This document shows, one piece after another, positions 8,506 through 17,945 of a DNA stretch of 64,000 nucleotides. The stretch is from Geodermatophilus obscurus. Lineage in GTDB: Bacteria; Actinomycetota; Actinomycetes; Mycobacteriales; Geodermatophilaceae. A program made the position numbers and the translations under genes. The notes beneath the pieces were generated by a model. The model saw nothing but the letters and a program-made list of their open reading frames with translations. It searched no databases and was not told where the DNA came from. How positions within the stretch are numbered: position 1 is the stretch's first letter; each line of letters starts with the position of its first letter. The DNA lies in the NCBI RefSeq assembly GCF_900115395.1, contig NZ_FOWE01000008.1:124001-188000 (forward strand), given 5' to 3'.

Positions 8506-8966
8506 TCACCTCGTACTCCCCCGCGTGAACTCGCACGGCTCGTCGTCGAGGCCGCCCAGCGAACCGAGCACGTAGCCGTCCTCGTCGATCAGCGGCAGCC
8601 CGAGGTGCGAGCGGATCGCGCTGGCGGCCACCGCCGGGTGGTCGCGGAACACCGGGTGGTCGAGCGCGTCCACCACCTGCAGCGGCGCCCGCGGCGCGAC
8701 CACGTACGCGCAGAACGGCAGCTCGCTGGGCGCGTGCGAGCACGGCGCGCCCGCACCCCGCTCGGCCGGGAGTCACTGCTCGTCCGGGCCGACCGGGTCA
8801 GTCACCGCAGGCCGGTGTCCACCACCGGGGCCCTGTACGCCACCACGGCGTCAAGATCGGAGATGCCGGCGTGCCCCGGCAGCCGATAGCTCGCCAGCGC
8901 GGCCAGGCGAGTCGGCTCGGCGACGGCGGGGCGGGGGTCGGGCAGGACGGCGTAGGGACGGCGGTG
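8506..8966 (-). pseudogene. Remnant of a GAF-domain protein
   Basis: On the minus strand the text DPRPAVAEPTRLAALASYRL (from about 8966) looks like the conserved start of actinobacterial GAF sensor proteins. A stop follows near 8802. A second segment in another frame ([20 protein letters not shown], then [20 protein letters not shown], ending near 8506) matches the middle and end of the same domain. The intervening about 100 residues, which should carry the ligand pocket, are missing or scrambled, and an in-frame TGA precedes the second segment. No intact reading frame can be built. This is a decayed chromosomal gene at the right edge of the defence island. Confidence 0.5.
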
Positions 8967-9074
8967 CTCACGAGCGCGGACCCCAGCTGCTCGATGTCCC
9001 GCACAAGACCCCACTTCGGCACGGTGAAGTTCCGCTGGTCCCTTGACGCGCCCCTTCCCCGTCGGGACGGCCCC

Positions 9075-9221
9075 GAGCGCACCGGGACCGTCGAGCTGTG
9101 TGGCGGCTCCTCCGGCACCTCCGGAGTCATCGCACCGGATACCGACGGCGACACGCTCACCGTCGCCGGCTCGGGAGTCGACCCCGACGGCCCCGACACG
9201 ATTGCCTTCCTCATCGGGTGA
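9075..9221 (+). pseudogene. Orphan C-terminal 147 bp of a propeller-type lipoprotein gene
   Basis: This stretch translates as ERTGTVELCGGSSGTSG through VAGSGVDPDGPDTIAFLIG and a stop. It aligns without gaps to the last 147 bp (16929-17075) of the lipoprotein gene at 16065, with identical first 26 nucleotides. The second conserved Cys of that family (AGSC) is Gly here. Nothing upstream matches the remaining family sequence, so it is a truncated duplicate or the stump left after a deletion at the island boundary. Confidence 0.65.
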
Positions 9222-9222
9222 C

Positions 9223-9247
9223 CCGGTCCCAGGGCCGTCCGCCTCTG
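9223..9247. repeat. 25-bp perfect direct repeat, copy 1
   Basis: The sequence beginning ccggtcccagggccgtccgc is identical to positions 11003-11027. The two copies bracket the acyl-CoA synthetase gene. Copy 1 begins immediately after the lipoprotein remnant stop. Weak similarity seems to continue downstream (ggatcc-containing stretch). Its origin is unknown: it may be a duplication scar or a dispersed intergenic element. Confidence 0.6.
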
Positions 9248-9306
9248 GCACCGCCGAGGCCGCGGAAGCCAGGATCCGGACCCACCCGAGCCCGGAGGCC
9301 GGCACC

Positions 9307-10851
<1,545 letters not shown>

Positions 10852-11002
10852 TCGCCCACCCGGGCATCCTCCTGACGGGACACCCACCGTGTCCCCCCGC
10901 TGGGATCGCACCGCCCGTCCTGCTCACGGCGCCTGCACCGGCGGGTCACGCCACGGCATCAGCAGCTGCGGGACGACGAACCCACCGACAGACGCCGCCT
11001 GG

Positions 11003-11027
11003 CCGGTCCCAGGGCCGTCCGCCTCTG
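11003..11027. repeat. 25-bp perfect direct repeat, copy 2
   Basis: Identical to 9223-9247 and in the same orientation. It lies in the 270-bp gap between the acyl-CoA synthetase and the VOC gene. Apart from this repeat I see no gene in the gap. Confidence 0.6.
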
Positions 11028-11121
11028 TCGCCGCGGACGTCGTCGGCGCCACGCTCCGGATCCACCGGCCAGGATGCCCGGCAGCGGGCCACCGGTCGAT
11101 GCAGGCAGTCAGGAGGGCGAC

Positions 11122-11562
11122 GTGACCGTTCCAGCACGGGTCCGACCGGCTGTCGCGGGCTTCCACCACCTCGCGATCACCGCCACGGACCTCGACGCGA
11201 GCGTCGCGTGGTACCAGCGCGTGCTGGGGCTCCAGCCGCTCCCGATGACGTTCCCGCACAACGGCGCGGAGGAGTCCGGCCACGCCGTCCTCCTCCTCGA
11301 ACCGGCACAGGGGTGGGCGATCGGGATCCACCGCCACGTCGCCAACCCGGGCACGCCGGCCAGTGAGACGACGACGGGCCTGGACCACATCGCGTGGGCG
11401 GTGTCCTCCCGGGAGGATCTCGATGCCTGGGCCTCGTGGCTCGACGAGCAGGGTGTGCAGCACGCCGGCGTGACCGACACGACCGACCCCATGCCGTACT
11501 CGGTCCTGGTGTTCCGGGATCCGGACAACGTCCAGCTGGAGCTGGTGCACCTGCCGGGTTGA
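11122..11562 (+). CDS. VOC family (glyoxalase/dioxygenase-fold) protein
   Basis: 146 aa from GTG 11122, which has a good ribosome site (aggaggg) 4-5 bases upstream. The longer frame has no homology before it. Two beta-alpha-beta-beta-beta repeats are visible, the first starting FHHLAITATDLDASVAWYQRVLG and the second GLDHIAWAVSSREDLDAW, with metal-ligand positions His in HHLA, His in LDHIAW and Glu in VQLELVHLPG. VOC enzymes use a divalent metal for isomerisation, dioxygenation or thiol transfer. The specific substrate is not inferable. It lies upstream of the ABC1 kinase with a 51-bp gap. Confidence 0.85.
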   Translation: MTVPARVRPAVAGFHHLAITATDLDASVAWYQRVLGLQPLPMTFPHNGAEESGHAVLLLEPAQGWAIGIHRHVANPGTPASETTTGLDHIAWAVSSREDLDAWASWLDEQGVQHAGVTDTTDPMPYSVLVFRDPDNVQLELVHLPG

Positions 11563-11613
11563 GCCGCGCACGACGGGCACCGCGGCGCAGCCGGACGGCG
11601 CTACCGTCCGGCC

Positions 11614-12957
11614 GTGGACGCCCCCGACGCCGGCCGTCCGACGAGCAGCCGCCTCGCCCGCACCGCTCGGCTCGCCGCGCTGCCCGCGGCGTTCGCCGGC
11701 CGCACGGCCGTCGGTCTCGGCAAGCGCCTCGGCGGCCGCCCGGCCGAGGCGGTCGCCGCCCAGGTGCAGCGGCGCACCGCCGAGCAGCTGTTCGCCACCC
11801 TCGGCCAGCTCAAGGGCGGCGCCATGAAGGTCGGCCAGGCCATGTCGGCGATGGAGGCCGCGCTGCCCGAGCAGCTGGCCGGTCCCTACCGCGAGGCGCT
11901 CGTCCGGCTGCAGGACGCGGCACCGGCGTTGCCGGCCGCGATGGTGCACCAGCAGCTCGACCAGGCGTTCCCGGCCGGCTGGCGGCGACTCCTGCGCGAC
12001 TTCGACGACCGGCCGGTCGCGGCGGCCAGCGTGGGCCAGGTGCACCGCGCCACCTGGTCCGACGGCACTCCGGTGGCCGTGAAGGTCCAGTACCCGGGCG
12101 CCGGCGAGGCGCTGGTCGCGGACCTCGGGATGATGCAGAAGGTGGCCCCGGTCGTGCAGACGGCCATGCCCGGCCTCGACGCCCGGCAGCTCTTCGCCGA
12201 GCTGCGCGCGCGGCTGGTCGAGGAGGTCGACTACGTCCTCGAGGCCGACGCCCAGATGGCGTTCGCCGACGCCTACCGCGACGACCCGGACATCGCCGTC
12301 CCCGACGTGCTCGCCACCGAGGACCGCGTGCTGGTCACCGCCTGGATGGAGGGAACGCCCCTGTCACGGGTCATCGCCGAGGGCACCCGGGACGACCGGG
12401 ACCGCGCCGGCCTGCTGCTGGTGCGGCTGTTCGCCTCCGCTCCCGTGCGCGCCCGCCGGCTGCACGGCGATCCCCATCCCGGCAACTTCCGGCTGCTGCC
12501 CGACGGCCGGCTCGGCGTCCTCGACTTCGGGGCGACCGAGGCCATGCCGTCCGGCTGGCCGACCCGGCTCGGACCGCTGCTCGCCGCCGGCCGGGACGGC
12601 GACGCCGCGGCGCTGCACCGCGTCGCCGCGTCCGCGGGACTGCTGCGACCGGACCAGGTGACCGCCGAGGCGCTCCTCGCGCTGCTCGACCCCTACCTGC
12701 AGCCGCTGCGCAGCCCCACCTACACGTTCACCCGCGCCTGGATGCAGGAGCAGACGAAGGCCGCCTCCGACCCGTTCAGCGCCACCTCCCGCACCCAGCG
12801 CCGGCTGACCATCCCGCCGCGCCATCTGCTGCTGCAGCGCGTGGCCGTCGGGATGACCGGCGTCCTCTGCTCCCTGGGCGCCACGGTCGCGGTCGACGCC
12901 GAGATCCGCTGGTGGCTGCCCGGCTACGACCCCGACGTCACCGGTCCGCTCACCTGA
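11614..12957 (+). CDS. ABC1/UbiB/AarF-type atypical kinase
   Basis: 447 aa from GTG 11614. Family hallmarks: KxGQ motif KVGQ (72-75) in the N-terminal extension, Ala-rich nucleotide loop AAASVGQVH (136-144) replacing the normal Gly-rich loop, AVKVQY Lys157, catalytic loop HGDPHPGN (284-291) and DFG (304-306). UbiB relatives are ATPases/kinases supporting isoprenoid quinone or lipid metabolism. Actinobacteria use menaquinone, so a ubiquinone role is unlikely, and the function is an inference from the family. A C-terminal hydrophobic segment ([15 protein letters not shown]) could touch the membrane. Confidence 0.9.
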   Translation: MDAPDAGRPTSSRLARTARLAALPAAFAGRTAVGLGKRLGGRPAEAVAAQVQRRTAEQLFATLGQLKGGAMKVGQAMSAMEAALPEQLAGPYREALVRLQDAAPALPAAMVHQQLDQAFPAGWRRLLRDFDDRPVAAASVGQVHRATWSDGTPVAVKVQYPGAGEALVADLGMMQKVAPVVQTAMPGLDARQLFAELRARLVEEVDYVLEADAQMAFADAYRDDPDIAVPDVLATEDRVLVTAWMEGTPLSRVIAEGTRDDRDRAGLLLVRLFASAPVRARRLHGDPHPGNFRLLPDGRLGVLDFGATEAMPSGWPTRLGPLLAAGRDGDAAALHRVAASAGLLRPDQVTAEALLALLDPYLQPLRSPTYTFTRAWMQEQTKAASDPFSATSRTQRRLTIPPRHLLLQRVAVGMTGVLCSLGATVAVDAEIRWWLPGYDPDVTGPLT

Positions 12958-13113
12958 CGGGTCCCGCCGGGCTACCCGTCGGACCACCGCACGGTGCACC
13001 CGGGTCACACACCGGCGCGGCACGCTGAGCACCGCCCGCGGGAGCCGCCGCGCCACTCGACGGGACCCGGCGGCTCCCTACCGTGGCGGCACCCGTTCCC
13101 GGAGGAGGTCGCC

Positions 13114-13515
13114 ATGACCCAGACAGCCGCTACCAGCGTCGAGACGATCAAGGCCCTCTACGACGCCTTCGCCCGCGGCGACGTCGGCACGGTCCTCGGT
13201 GCGATGGACGAGGCCATCAAGTGGTCCGAGGCCGAGGGGAACCCCTGGTACCTCGGACACCCCTTCGTGGGGCCGCAGCAGGTCGTCGACGGCGTCTTCG
13301 CCCGGATCGGCGACGAGTACGAGGACTTCCGGCTCGAGTTGCACCGCTTCCTCGCCGACGGCGACACGGTGGCCGTCCAGGGCCGGTACTCCGCGACCAG
13401 CCACCGGGCGACCGGCCGGCCGCTGGACGCCCAGTTCGTGCACGTGTGGGACCTCCGGAACGGCAAGCTCGTCCGCTTCCAGCAGTACACCGACACCCGC
13501 CAGTGGCCGACGTGA
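13114..13515 (+). CDS. NTF2-like / SnoaL-type protein
   Basis: 134 aa from ATG 13114, preceded by ggaggagg at ideal spacing. The fold signature is ETIKALYDAFARGDVGTVLGAMDE at the start, a PFVGPQQVVDGVF helix and a final VHVWDLRNGKLVRFQQYTDTRQW. NTF2-like proteins of this group include ketosteroid isomerase and limonene-epoxide-hydrolase relatives, and many members are uncharacterised. No catalytic set can be assigned with confidence. It stands alone between the kinase and nitronate monooxygenase genes. Confidence 0.85.
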   Translation: MTQTAATSVETIKALYDAFARGDVGTVLGAMDEAIKWSEAEGNPWYLGHPFVGPQQVVDGVFARIGDEYEDFRLELHRFLADGDTVAVQGRYSATSHRATGRPLDAQFVHVWDLRNGKLVRFQQYTDTRQWPT

Positions 13516-13557
13516 TGGGAGCCGGCGCCTCCTGACCGCGAGGCCGCCGGACCCGCC

Positions 13558-14523
13558 GTGCAGACGCCCTTCACCGAGCTGGTCGGCTGCTCCGTCCCGA
13601 TCCAGCAGGCGCCGATGGGAGCGGTCTCCTCGCCCGACCTGGCCGTTGCGGTCGCCGAGGCCGGCGGCGTCGGCACGGTCTCCGCACTCGGCCTCCGGCC
13701 GTCCGCCCTGCTCCGGCTGCTGGACGGGATCCGCGGGCGCACGTCCGGCGTGCTGTCCGCCAACGTCGTCACCCCCGACGTCGACGAGGGACTGGTCACC
13801 GACGTCGCCGGGCGGGTGCGGCTCGTCGACTTCTTCTGGTTCGACCCCTCACCGCGGCTGGTGGACCTCGTCCACCGGGCCGGGGCGCTCGCCGGGTGGC
13901 AGGTCGGGTCGGTCGCGGAGACGCGCGCCGCGGTGGACGCCGGCTGCGACGTCGTCACGGTCCAGGGGGTCGAGGCCGGTGGTCACGTGAGAGGCGACCA
14001 GCCGCTCCGACCTCTGCTGCGCCAGGTGCTCGACGCTGTCGACGTCCCCGTCCTCGCGGCCGGGGGCATCACCGACGGACGCGCCTTCGCCGAGGTCATG
14101 GCGGACGGTGCGGCCGGCGCCCGGATCGGCACCCGCTTCCTCGCGACGAGCGAGTCCGGCGCCTCCCCCGCGTACAAGCGAGCCGTCGTCGACGCCGCCG
14201 GCGACAGCACCGTCGTCACCGGCGCCTTCGCCGTCTGCCCCCTCTGCGCCACCAGCCCGCGGGCCCGGGTGCTGCGCTCAGCCGTCGAGCGGCTCGCCGA
14301 GCTGGACGACGACGTCGTCGCCACCACGGGCCCCACCCGGGTCCCCGTGCCGCGCGGGTCCGGCCTCCCGCCGGTGGCCGGCGCCGAGGGACACCTCGAC
14401 GCGATGGCCATGTACGCGGGAGCCGGCGTCGACGCGGTGACCGATGTCCGGCCTGCCGCCGAGGTCGTCGCCGAGCTGATGGCGGCCCTCGACCGGCTTG
14501 CTACGGATGGCCTACACTCGTAG
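13558..14523 (+). CDS. Nitronate monooxygenase (2-nitropropane dioxygenase family)
   Basis: 321 aa from GTG 13558. FMN-binding TIM barrel signatures: IQQAPMGAVSSPDLAVAVAEAGGVG at the start, VTVQGVEAGGHV, PVLAAGGITDGRAFAEVMADGAAGARIGTRFLAT. The general His of the family sits in the EAGGHV motif. The enzyme oxidatively denitrifies alkyl nitronates such as propionate-3-nitronate using FMN and O2. The final codons overlap the palindrome and -10-like box of the downstream toxin-antitoxin operon, so transcription of the two units could interfere. Confidence 0.88.
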   Translation: MQTPFTELVGCSVPIQQAPMGAVSSPDLAVAVAEAGGVGTVSALGLRPSALLRLLDGIRGRTSGVLSANVVTPDVDEGLVTDVAGRVRLVDFFWFDPSPRLVDLVHRAGALAGWQVGSVAETRAAVDAGCDVVTVQGVEAGGHVRGDQPLRPLLRQVLDAVDVPVLAAGGITDGRAFAEVMADGAAGARIGTRFLATSESGASPAYKRAVVDAAGDSTVVTGAFAVCPLCATSPRARVLRSAVERLAELDDDVVATTGPTRVPVPRGSGLPPVAGAEGHLDAMAMYAGAGVDAVTDVRPAAEVVAELMAALDRLATDGLHS

Positions 14524-14524
14524 C
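14500..14524 (+). promoter_or_regulatory. Inverted-repeat operator with -10 box of the first toxin-antitoxin operon
   Basis: gctacg (14500-14505) and cgtagc (14519-14524) form a perfect 6-bp inverted repeat, with a tacact -10-like box (14513-14518) inside it. The antitoxin ATG is at 14526, about 7 bases past the box, which predicts a leaderless transcript. The element overlaps the nitronate monooxygenase stop codon. Autorepression by the Phd-type antitoxin is the expected use (inference). Confidence 0.5.
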
Positions 14525-14525
14525 C

Positions 14526-14780
14526 ATGCGGGTGGCCTCCAGAGAACTGCGCAACGACACGGCCGGTGTCCTCCGGCGGGCCGCCGCGGGCGAGGTCGTG
14601 CAGGTGACGGTGAACGGCGAACCTGTGGCCGAGCTGGGACCGATCCACGAGCGACGCTCGCACTGGACGCCGAAGGCGGCCTTCGCCGCGCGTCTGGCAG
14701 CGGCGCAGGCCGATCCGGGACTCCGGGAGGACCTCCGCGCCCTCGCCGGGGACACCGACGAGCTGGGGCCCATCCGGTGA
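14526..14780 (+). CDS. Phd/YefM-family antitoxin
   Basis: 84 aa from ATG 14526. The N-terminus MRVASRELRNDTAGVLRRAA with VTVNGEPVAELGP is the canonical Phd/YefM DNA-binding fold. The C-terminal third is the variable toxin-neutralising tail. It overlaps the toxin start by 4 bp, the usual arrangement. It should repress its own promoter through the palindrome immediately upstream and bind the PIN-domain toxin. The start falls where a leaderless mRNA would begin, and no ribosome site is visible. Confidence 0.88.
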   Translation: MRVASRELRNDTAGVLRRAAAGEVVQVTVNGEPVAELGPIHERRSHWTPKAAFAARLAAAQADPGLREDLRALAGDTDELGPIR

Positions 14781-15169
14781 GCCGTGGCCTGCTGGACACC
14801 AGCGTCTTCATCGCCCAGGAGGGACGGGAGCTGGACGTCTCGGCCCTGCCCGACGAGGTCGCTGTCTCCGTGGTGACCTACGGCGAGCTGCGTGCCGGTG
14901 TCCTCGCCGCCACGGACGTCTCCGTGAGATCGCGCCGGCTGTCCACCCTGCAGACCGTGGCCGACCTCCACCCCCTCCCCGTCGACACCACCGTGGCCGA
15001 CGAGTGGGCCCGGTTGCGGCTCCTCCTCGCCGCGGCCGGACGCCGTGTCAACGTGAACGACACCTGGATCGCCGCCACCGCGTTGGCACACGGCGTCCCG
15101 GTCGTCACCCAGGACGCCGACTATCGGGCGCTCGCCGAGATCAGCGACCTCCAGGTCATCGCGGTCTGA
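14777..15169 (+). CDS. VapC-type PIN-domain toxin
   Basis: 130 aa from GTG 14777, overlapping the antitoxin stop. The PIN acidic residues are in place: LLDTSVFIA near residue 7, the Glu of SVVTYGELRAG, the Asp of NDTWIAATALAHG, and a final Asp of TQDADYRAL. VapC toxins are Mg-dependent RNases that cleave tRNA or rRNA and halt growth when the antitoxin is lost. A complete active site suggests a working module. Confidence 0.9.
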   Translation: MSRGLLDTSVFIAQEGRELDVSALPDEVAVSVVTYGELRAGVLAATDVSVRSRRLSTLQTVADLHPLPVDTTVADEWARLRLLLAAAGRRVNVNDTWIAATALAHGVPVVTQDADYRALAEISDLQVIAV

Positions 15170-15245
15170 CCCCTGCCGTCCACAGGGAACCGCCACCATC
15201 GGCAGCCTGTGGACAACCCCGGAGCGGTCCTCGAGCGCTGCCACG

Positions 15246-15716
15246 GTGTCCCGCGTGACGACACCGACCCTCGCCGACGTCCCCGTCCGCTCGTCCCTGG
15301 CACTGACCCGCCGCTGGACCGCCCTCCTGCAACCGCCCACCTTCGCCGGCCGCAGTCTCTGGCTGACCTGGCTCGGGACCGACGGCCGGCAGTCCCCCGT
15401 CCTGCTCCCGGTCGACGACGTCCCTGCCGTGCCGGACCGGCGCCTGCTCTCCGGCCTCCTCGACCTGCACGCCGAGGTGGCACCCCATCTCGGAGGGAAC
15501 GACGTTCACCTCGCCATGGCGCTCTCCCGTCCCGGCGAGCCGGTGCAGACCGAGCACGACGCGGCGTGGGCGTGCGCCCTCCACGACGTCCTCGACGACG
15601 CCCTCGACGCCACCTGGAGCCTGCATCTGGCCGCCGGCGGCCGGGTCGAACCGCTGGTGGAGGCGTCGAGCTTCTTCGTGCGCGTCGCCGCGCGGCTCGG
15701 GGACGGTCCCCGGTGA
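15246..15716 (+). CDS. Hypothetical protein
   Basis: 156 aa from GTG 15246 (a second GTG lies at 15255). I do not recognise a family. Text such as FAGRSLWLTWLGTDGRQSPVLLPVDDVPAVPDRRLL, with regular charged and hydrophobic alternation and strong G/C third positions, supports a real soluble protein. It has no signal peptide or membrane helix. A second, apparently broken reading frame begins with a 4-bp overlap of its stop. Confidence 0.55.
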   Translation: MSRVTTPTLADVPVRSSLALTRRWTALLQPPTFAGRSLWLTWLGTDGRQSPVLLPVDDVPAVPDRRLLSGLLDLHAEVAPHLGGNDVHLAMALSRPGEPVQTEHDAAWACALHDVLDDALDATWSLHLAAGGRVEPLVEASSFFVRVAARLGDGPR

Positions 15717-15966
15717 CGGCGCCGCACAGCTCCTGGACGCCGGGACCGCGCGACTGGGTGGTCGACCCAGCCCTGCACGTCGTCCCGCCACCGGCCATCG
15801 GCGCGGCGGTGCCTGACCGTCCGCGTCGACGGGGTCCGTCCCCACGGACGCTCCTGGCCGCACTCCTTGGTCGTCGACGACGAGCTCAGCCGGGACGGTG
15901 AGACACCACTCGGAGATGCTCGTCGTGCAGGAGGACGGCGACTTCCGCGCGTGTGGTGACCCCTGA
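15713..15966 (+). pseudogene. Possible small gene broken by two frameshifts
   Basis: This is the only content I can find in the 348-bp gap before the next gene. A frame starting at GTG 15713 (GTGA overlap with the preceding stop) reads RDWVVDPALHVVPPPAIGAA. From 15813 a second frame reads LTVRVDGVRPHGRSWPHSLV, and from about 15901 a third reads HHSEMLVVQEDGDFRACGDP and stops. Each piece looks protein-like while the alternatives look like Arg/Pro noise. Either a decayed gene or indels in the sequence would explain this. The family is unknown. Confidence 0.35.
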
Positions 15967-16064
15967 CCCGGTGCAGGACGGACCGGGTCAGTCGGACCGG
16001 CGCCGGAACCGATGGACCGGGAGCGGTCTCGGCGGGACCCTCGACTCCGAGCACGGGAGACGAC

Positions 16065-17075
16065 ATGTCCCGCACCGTCGCGGCAGCACTCGCCGTGCTG
16101 CTCACGGCCGCCTGCAGCGCCGGGGACGACACCGCCGCGCCGGACGTGTTCGACACGGTCCTGGGCACCGTCGACATCGACGCCGCCGTCGGCTCGGACG
16201 TCGTCTTCTACGACCTCGCGCCGAATCCCGACGGCGCGCCCGTGGCGCTGGTCGGCGCGGCCGGCGCACGGCAGAGCTGGCTGGTCCTCTCGGCGCGCGG
16301 TGCACCGGTCGTCCGGACCATCCCCGCCGCCGAGCCGGGCAGCGAACTCCTCATCGCGGACGACGGCACACCGCTCGTCGTCGGCTCCGCGTTGCGGGTC
16401 GGCGGAGCCGTCCTGCCGCTCCCCGTCGGCGGGCCCCCGCTCGCCGTCCACCTGCACCACGACACCCTGCTCGTCGCCCGCTACACCCGACTGGCCGCCG
16501 TCGACCGCACCACCGGAGCCGTCCGGGCCACCGCCGCCGCGCCGGGTCGGGTCACGCACGTGGCCACGACACCGGTCGGCGACGTCGTCGCGCTGGTCAC
16601 CGACCCGGAGGGCGGCATCGTCCTCCTGCGGTTCACCCCGGACCTGCGCCCGGACGGCGACCCGGTCGAGGTCGTCGCCGAAGGTGGAACGCCCACCGCC
16701 CTGCGGGTGACCGCCGGCGGCACGGTCGTCGCCGCGCTCTACGTCGGCGAGGCACAGGAGGACGGGCGGCTGGTCACCGTCGTCGACGGCGGGGTGGACA
16801 CGGTCGTCGACCTCACCGGCGCCGACGACACCGCCCTCGACCTCGCCGTCGTCGGGGACACGGCCTACGTGGTGCTGTCCGCCTCGTACCACCCCGCCGA
16901 GCTGACGGCGATCCACCTCGCCAGCGGCGAGCGCACCGGGACCGTCGAGCTGTGCGACGGCACCGCCGGTGCCTTCGGCGCCATCGCGCCCTCCGCCGAC
17001 GGCAGCACCCTCACGGTCGCCGGCTCGTGCGTCGACCCCGACGGCCCCGGCACCACCGCGTTCGTCATCGGTTGA
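16065..17075 (+). CDS. Propeller-type lipoprotein, paralogue 1
   Basis: 336 aa with a compact lipoprotein signal (MSRTVAAALAVLLTAAC, lipobox Cys17). The mature part is a series of short beta-rich repeats ending in patterns such as VALVTDPEGG, LDLAVVGDTAYVVLS and GAIAPSADGSTLTVAGS, typical of beta-propeller blades. Two Cys near the C-terminus (ELCDG and AGSCVD) are conserved among the three paralogues in this window and may form a disulfide. It is anchored outside the membrane and its ligand is unknown. Its last 147 bp are duplicated as a remnant at 9075-9221. Confidence 0.75.
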   Translation: MSRTVAAALAVLLTAACSAGDDTAAPDVFDTVLGTVDIDAAVGSDVVFYDLAPNPDGAPVALVGAAGARQSWLVLSARGAPVVRTIPAAEPGSELLIADDGTPLVVGSALRVGGAVLPLPVGGPPLAVHLHHDTLLVARYTRLAAVDRTTGAVRATAAAPGRVTHVATTPVGDVVALVTDPEGGIVLLRFTPDLRPDGDPVEVVAEGGTPTALRVTAGGTVVAALYVGEAQEDGRLVTVVDGGVDTVVDLTGADDTALDLAVVGDTAYVVLSASYHPAELTAIHLASGERTGTVELCDGTAGAFGAIAPSADGSTLTVAGSCVDPDGPGTTAFVIG

Positions 17076-17081
17076 CCAGGG

Positions 17082-17825
17082 TCAGCGGGCCTGCCGACGC
17101 ATCGACCACATCTGCGCCGGGCGCTCGAACTGGGTGGCGACCTCCCAGCTCACCGCGCCGTTGACGACCTCCTTGCGGAAGTTGCCCACGGCCACCCGCG
17201 CCAGCTCCGGGTCGGCGGCCACACGGCGGGCCAGCTCGAGCGCCCGGTCCTCGACGGCAGCGTCGTCCACGGCCTCCCACGCCAGGCCCAGCTCGGCGGC
17301 GCGCGTCCCGTCGATCTCCTCGCCGAACAGGGCCATCGCCGCGGCGGCCTCGCGGCCGATCAGCCGCGACAGGATGACGAAGTGCCCGCCGCCGGGGTGC
17401 ATGCCGCGCTTGAGGAAGCCGGCCAGCAGCCGGGCGTCGGTGGCGACGATCCGCAGGTCGGCCGCCAGCAGCATGTTCATCCCGGCGCCCACGGCGGACC
17501 CGCGGACGGCCGCGATGGTGGGCACGCGCACCTGCCCCAGCCGGTAGAAGGAGTCGTAGATCCGGCTCATGCCGTCGTAGGCCTCCGGTGCGGCCGGGTC
17601 CTTGCCGGCGTTCGTCAGCGTCGCGACGTCCCCGCCCGCGCAGAACGACTTGCCCACCGCCCGCACCACCAGCGCGCCGACCTCGGGCCGGGCGTCCACC
17701 CGGTCGAACACGTCGATCAGCTCGGCCGCCATCTGAGGGGTGAGAGCGTTGCGGCGGTCGGGCGCGTTGAGCGTCACCACCGCCACGCCGCCGTCGACCT
17801 CGAGCAGGACCTCGGCGTCAGCCAC
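17082..17825 (-). CDS. Enoyl-CoA hydratase/isomerase family protein
   Basis: 247 aa. Crotonase-fold signatures: VTLNAPDRRNALTPQM, the oxyanion-hole stretch SFCAGGDVATL, and RVPTIAAVRGSAVGAGMNMLLAADLRI with the second oxyanion Gly. At the usual first catalytic Glu position the text is GGGHFVILSRL, and a Glu follows only at REAAAA, so hydratase activity is not certain and isomerase or another crotonase reaction is possible. It lies between two propeller-lipoprotein genes on the opposite strand with no evident pathway partner. Confidence 0.88.
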   Translation of the reverse strand: MADAEVLLEVDGGVAVVTLNAPDRRNALTPQMAAELIDVFDRVDARPEVGALVVRAVGKSFCAGGDVATLTNAGKDPAAPEAYDGMSRIYDSFYRLGQVRVPTIAAVRGSAVGAGMNMLLAADLRIVATDARLLAGFLKRGMHPGGGHFVILSRLIGREAAAAMALFGEEIDGTRAAELGLAWEAVDDAAVEDRALELARRVAADPELARVAVGNFRKEVVNGAVSWEVATQFERPAQMWSMRRQAR

Positions 17826-17945
17826 CAGCGCACCTCCGGATCGCAGACCCCGCGGGTCCGCGGGGCATCACCCGGCATCAGACCACGCGGTTGCCGCGCC
17901 GGTCCGGGCGGCCGGACACTCGCCGCACCGACCCCCGGAGCCCGC

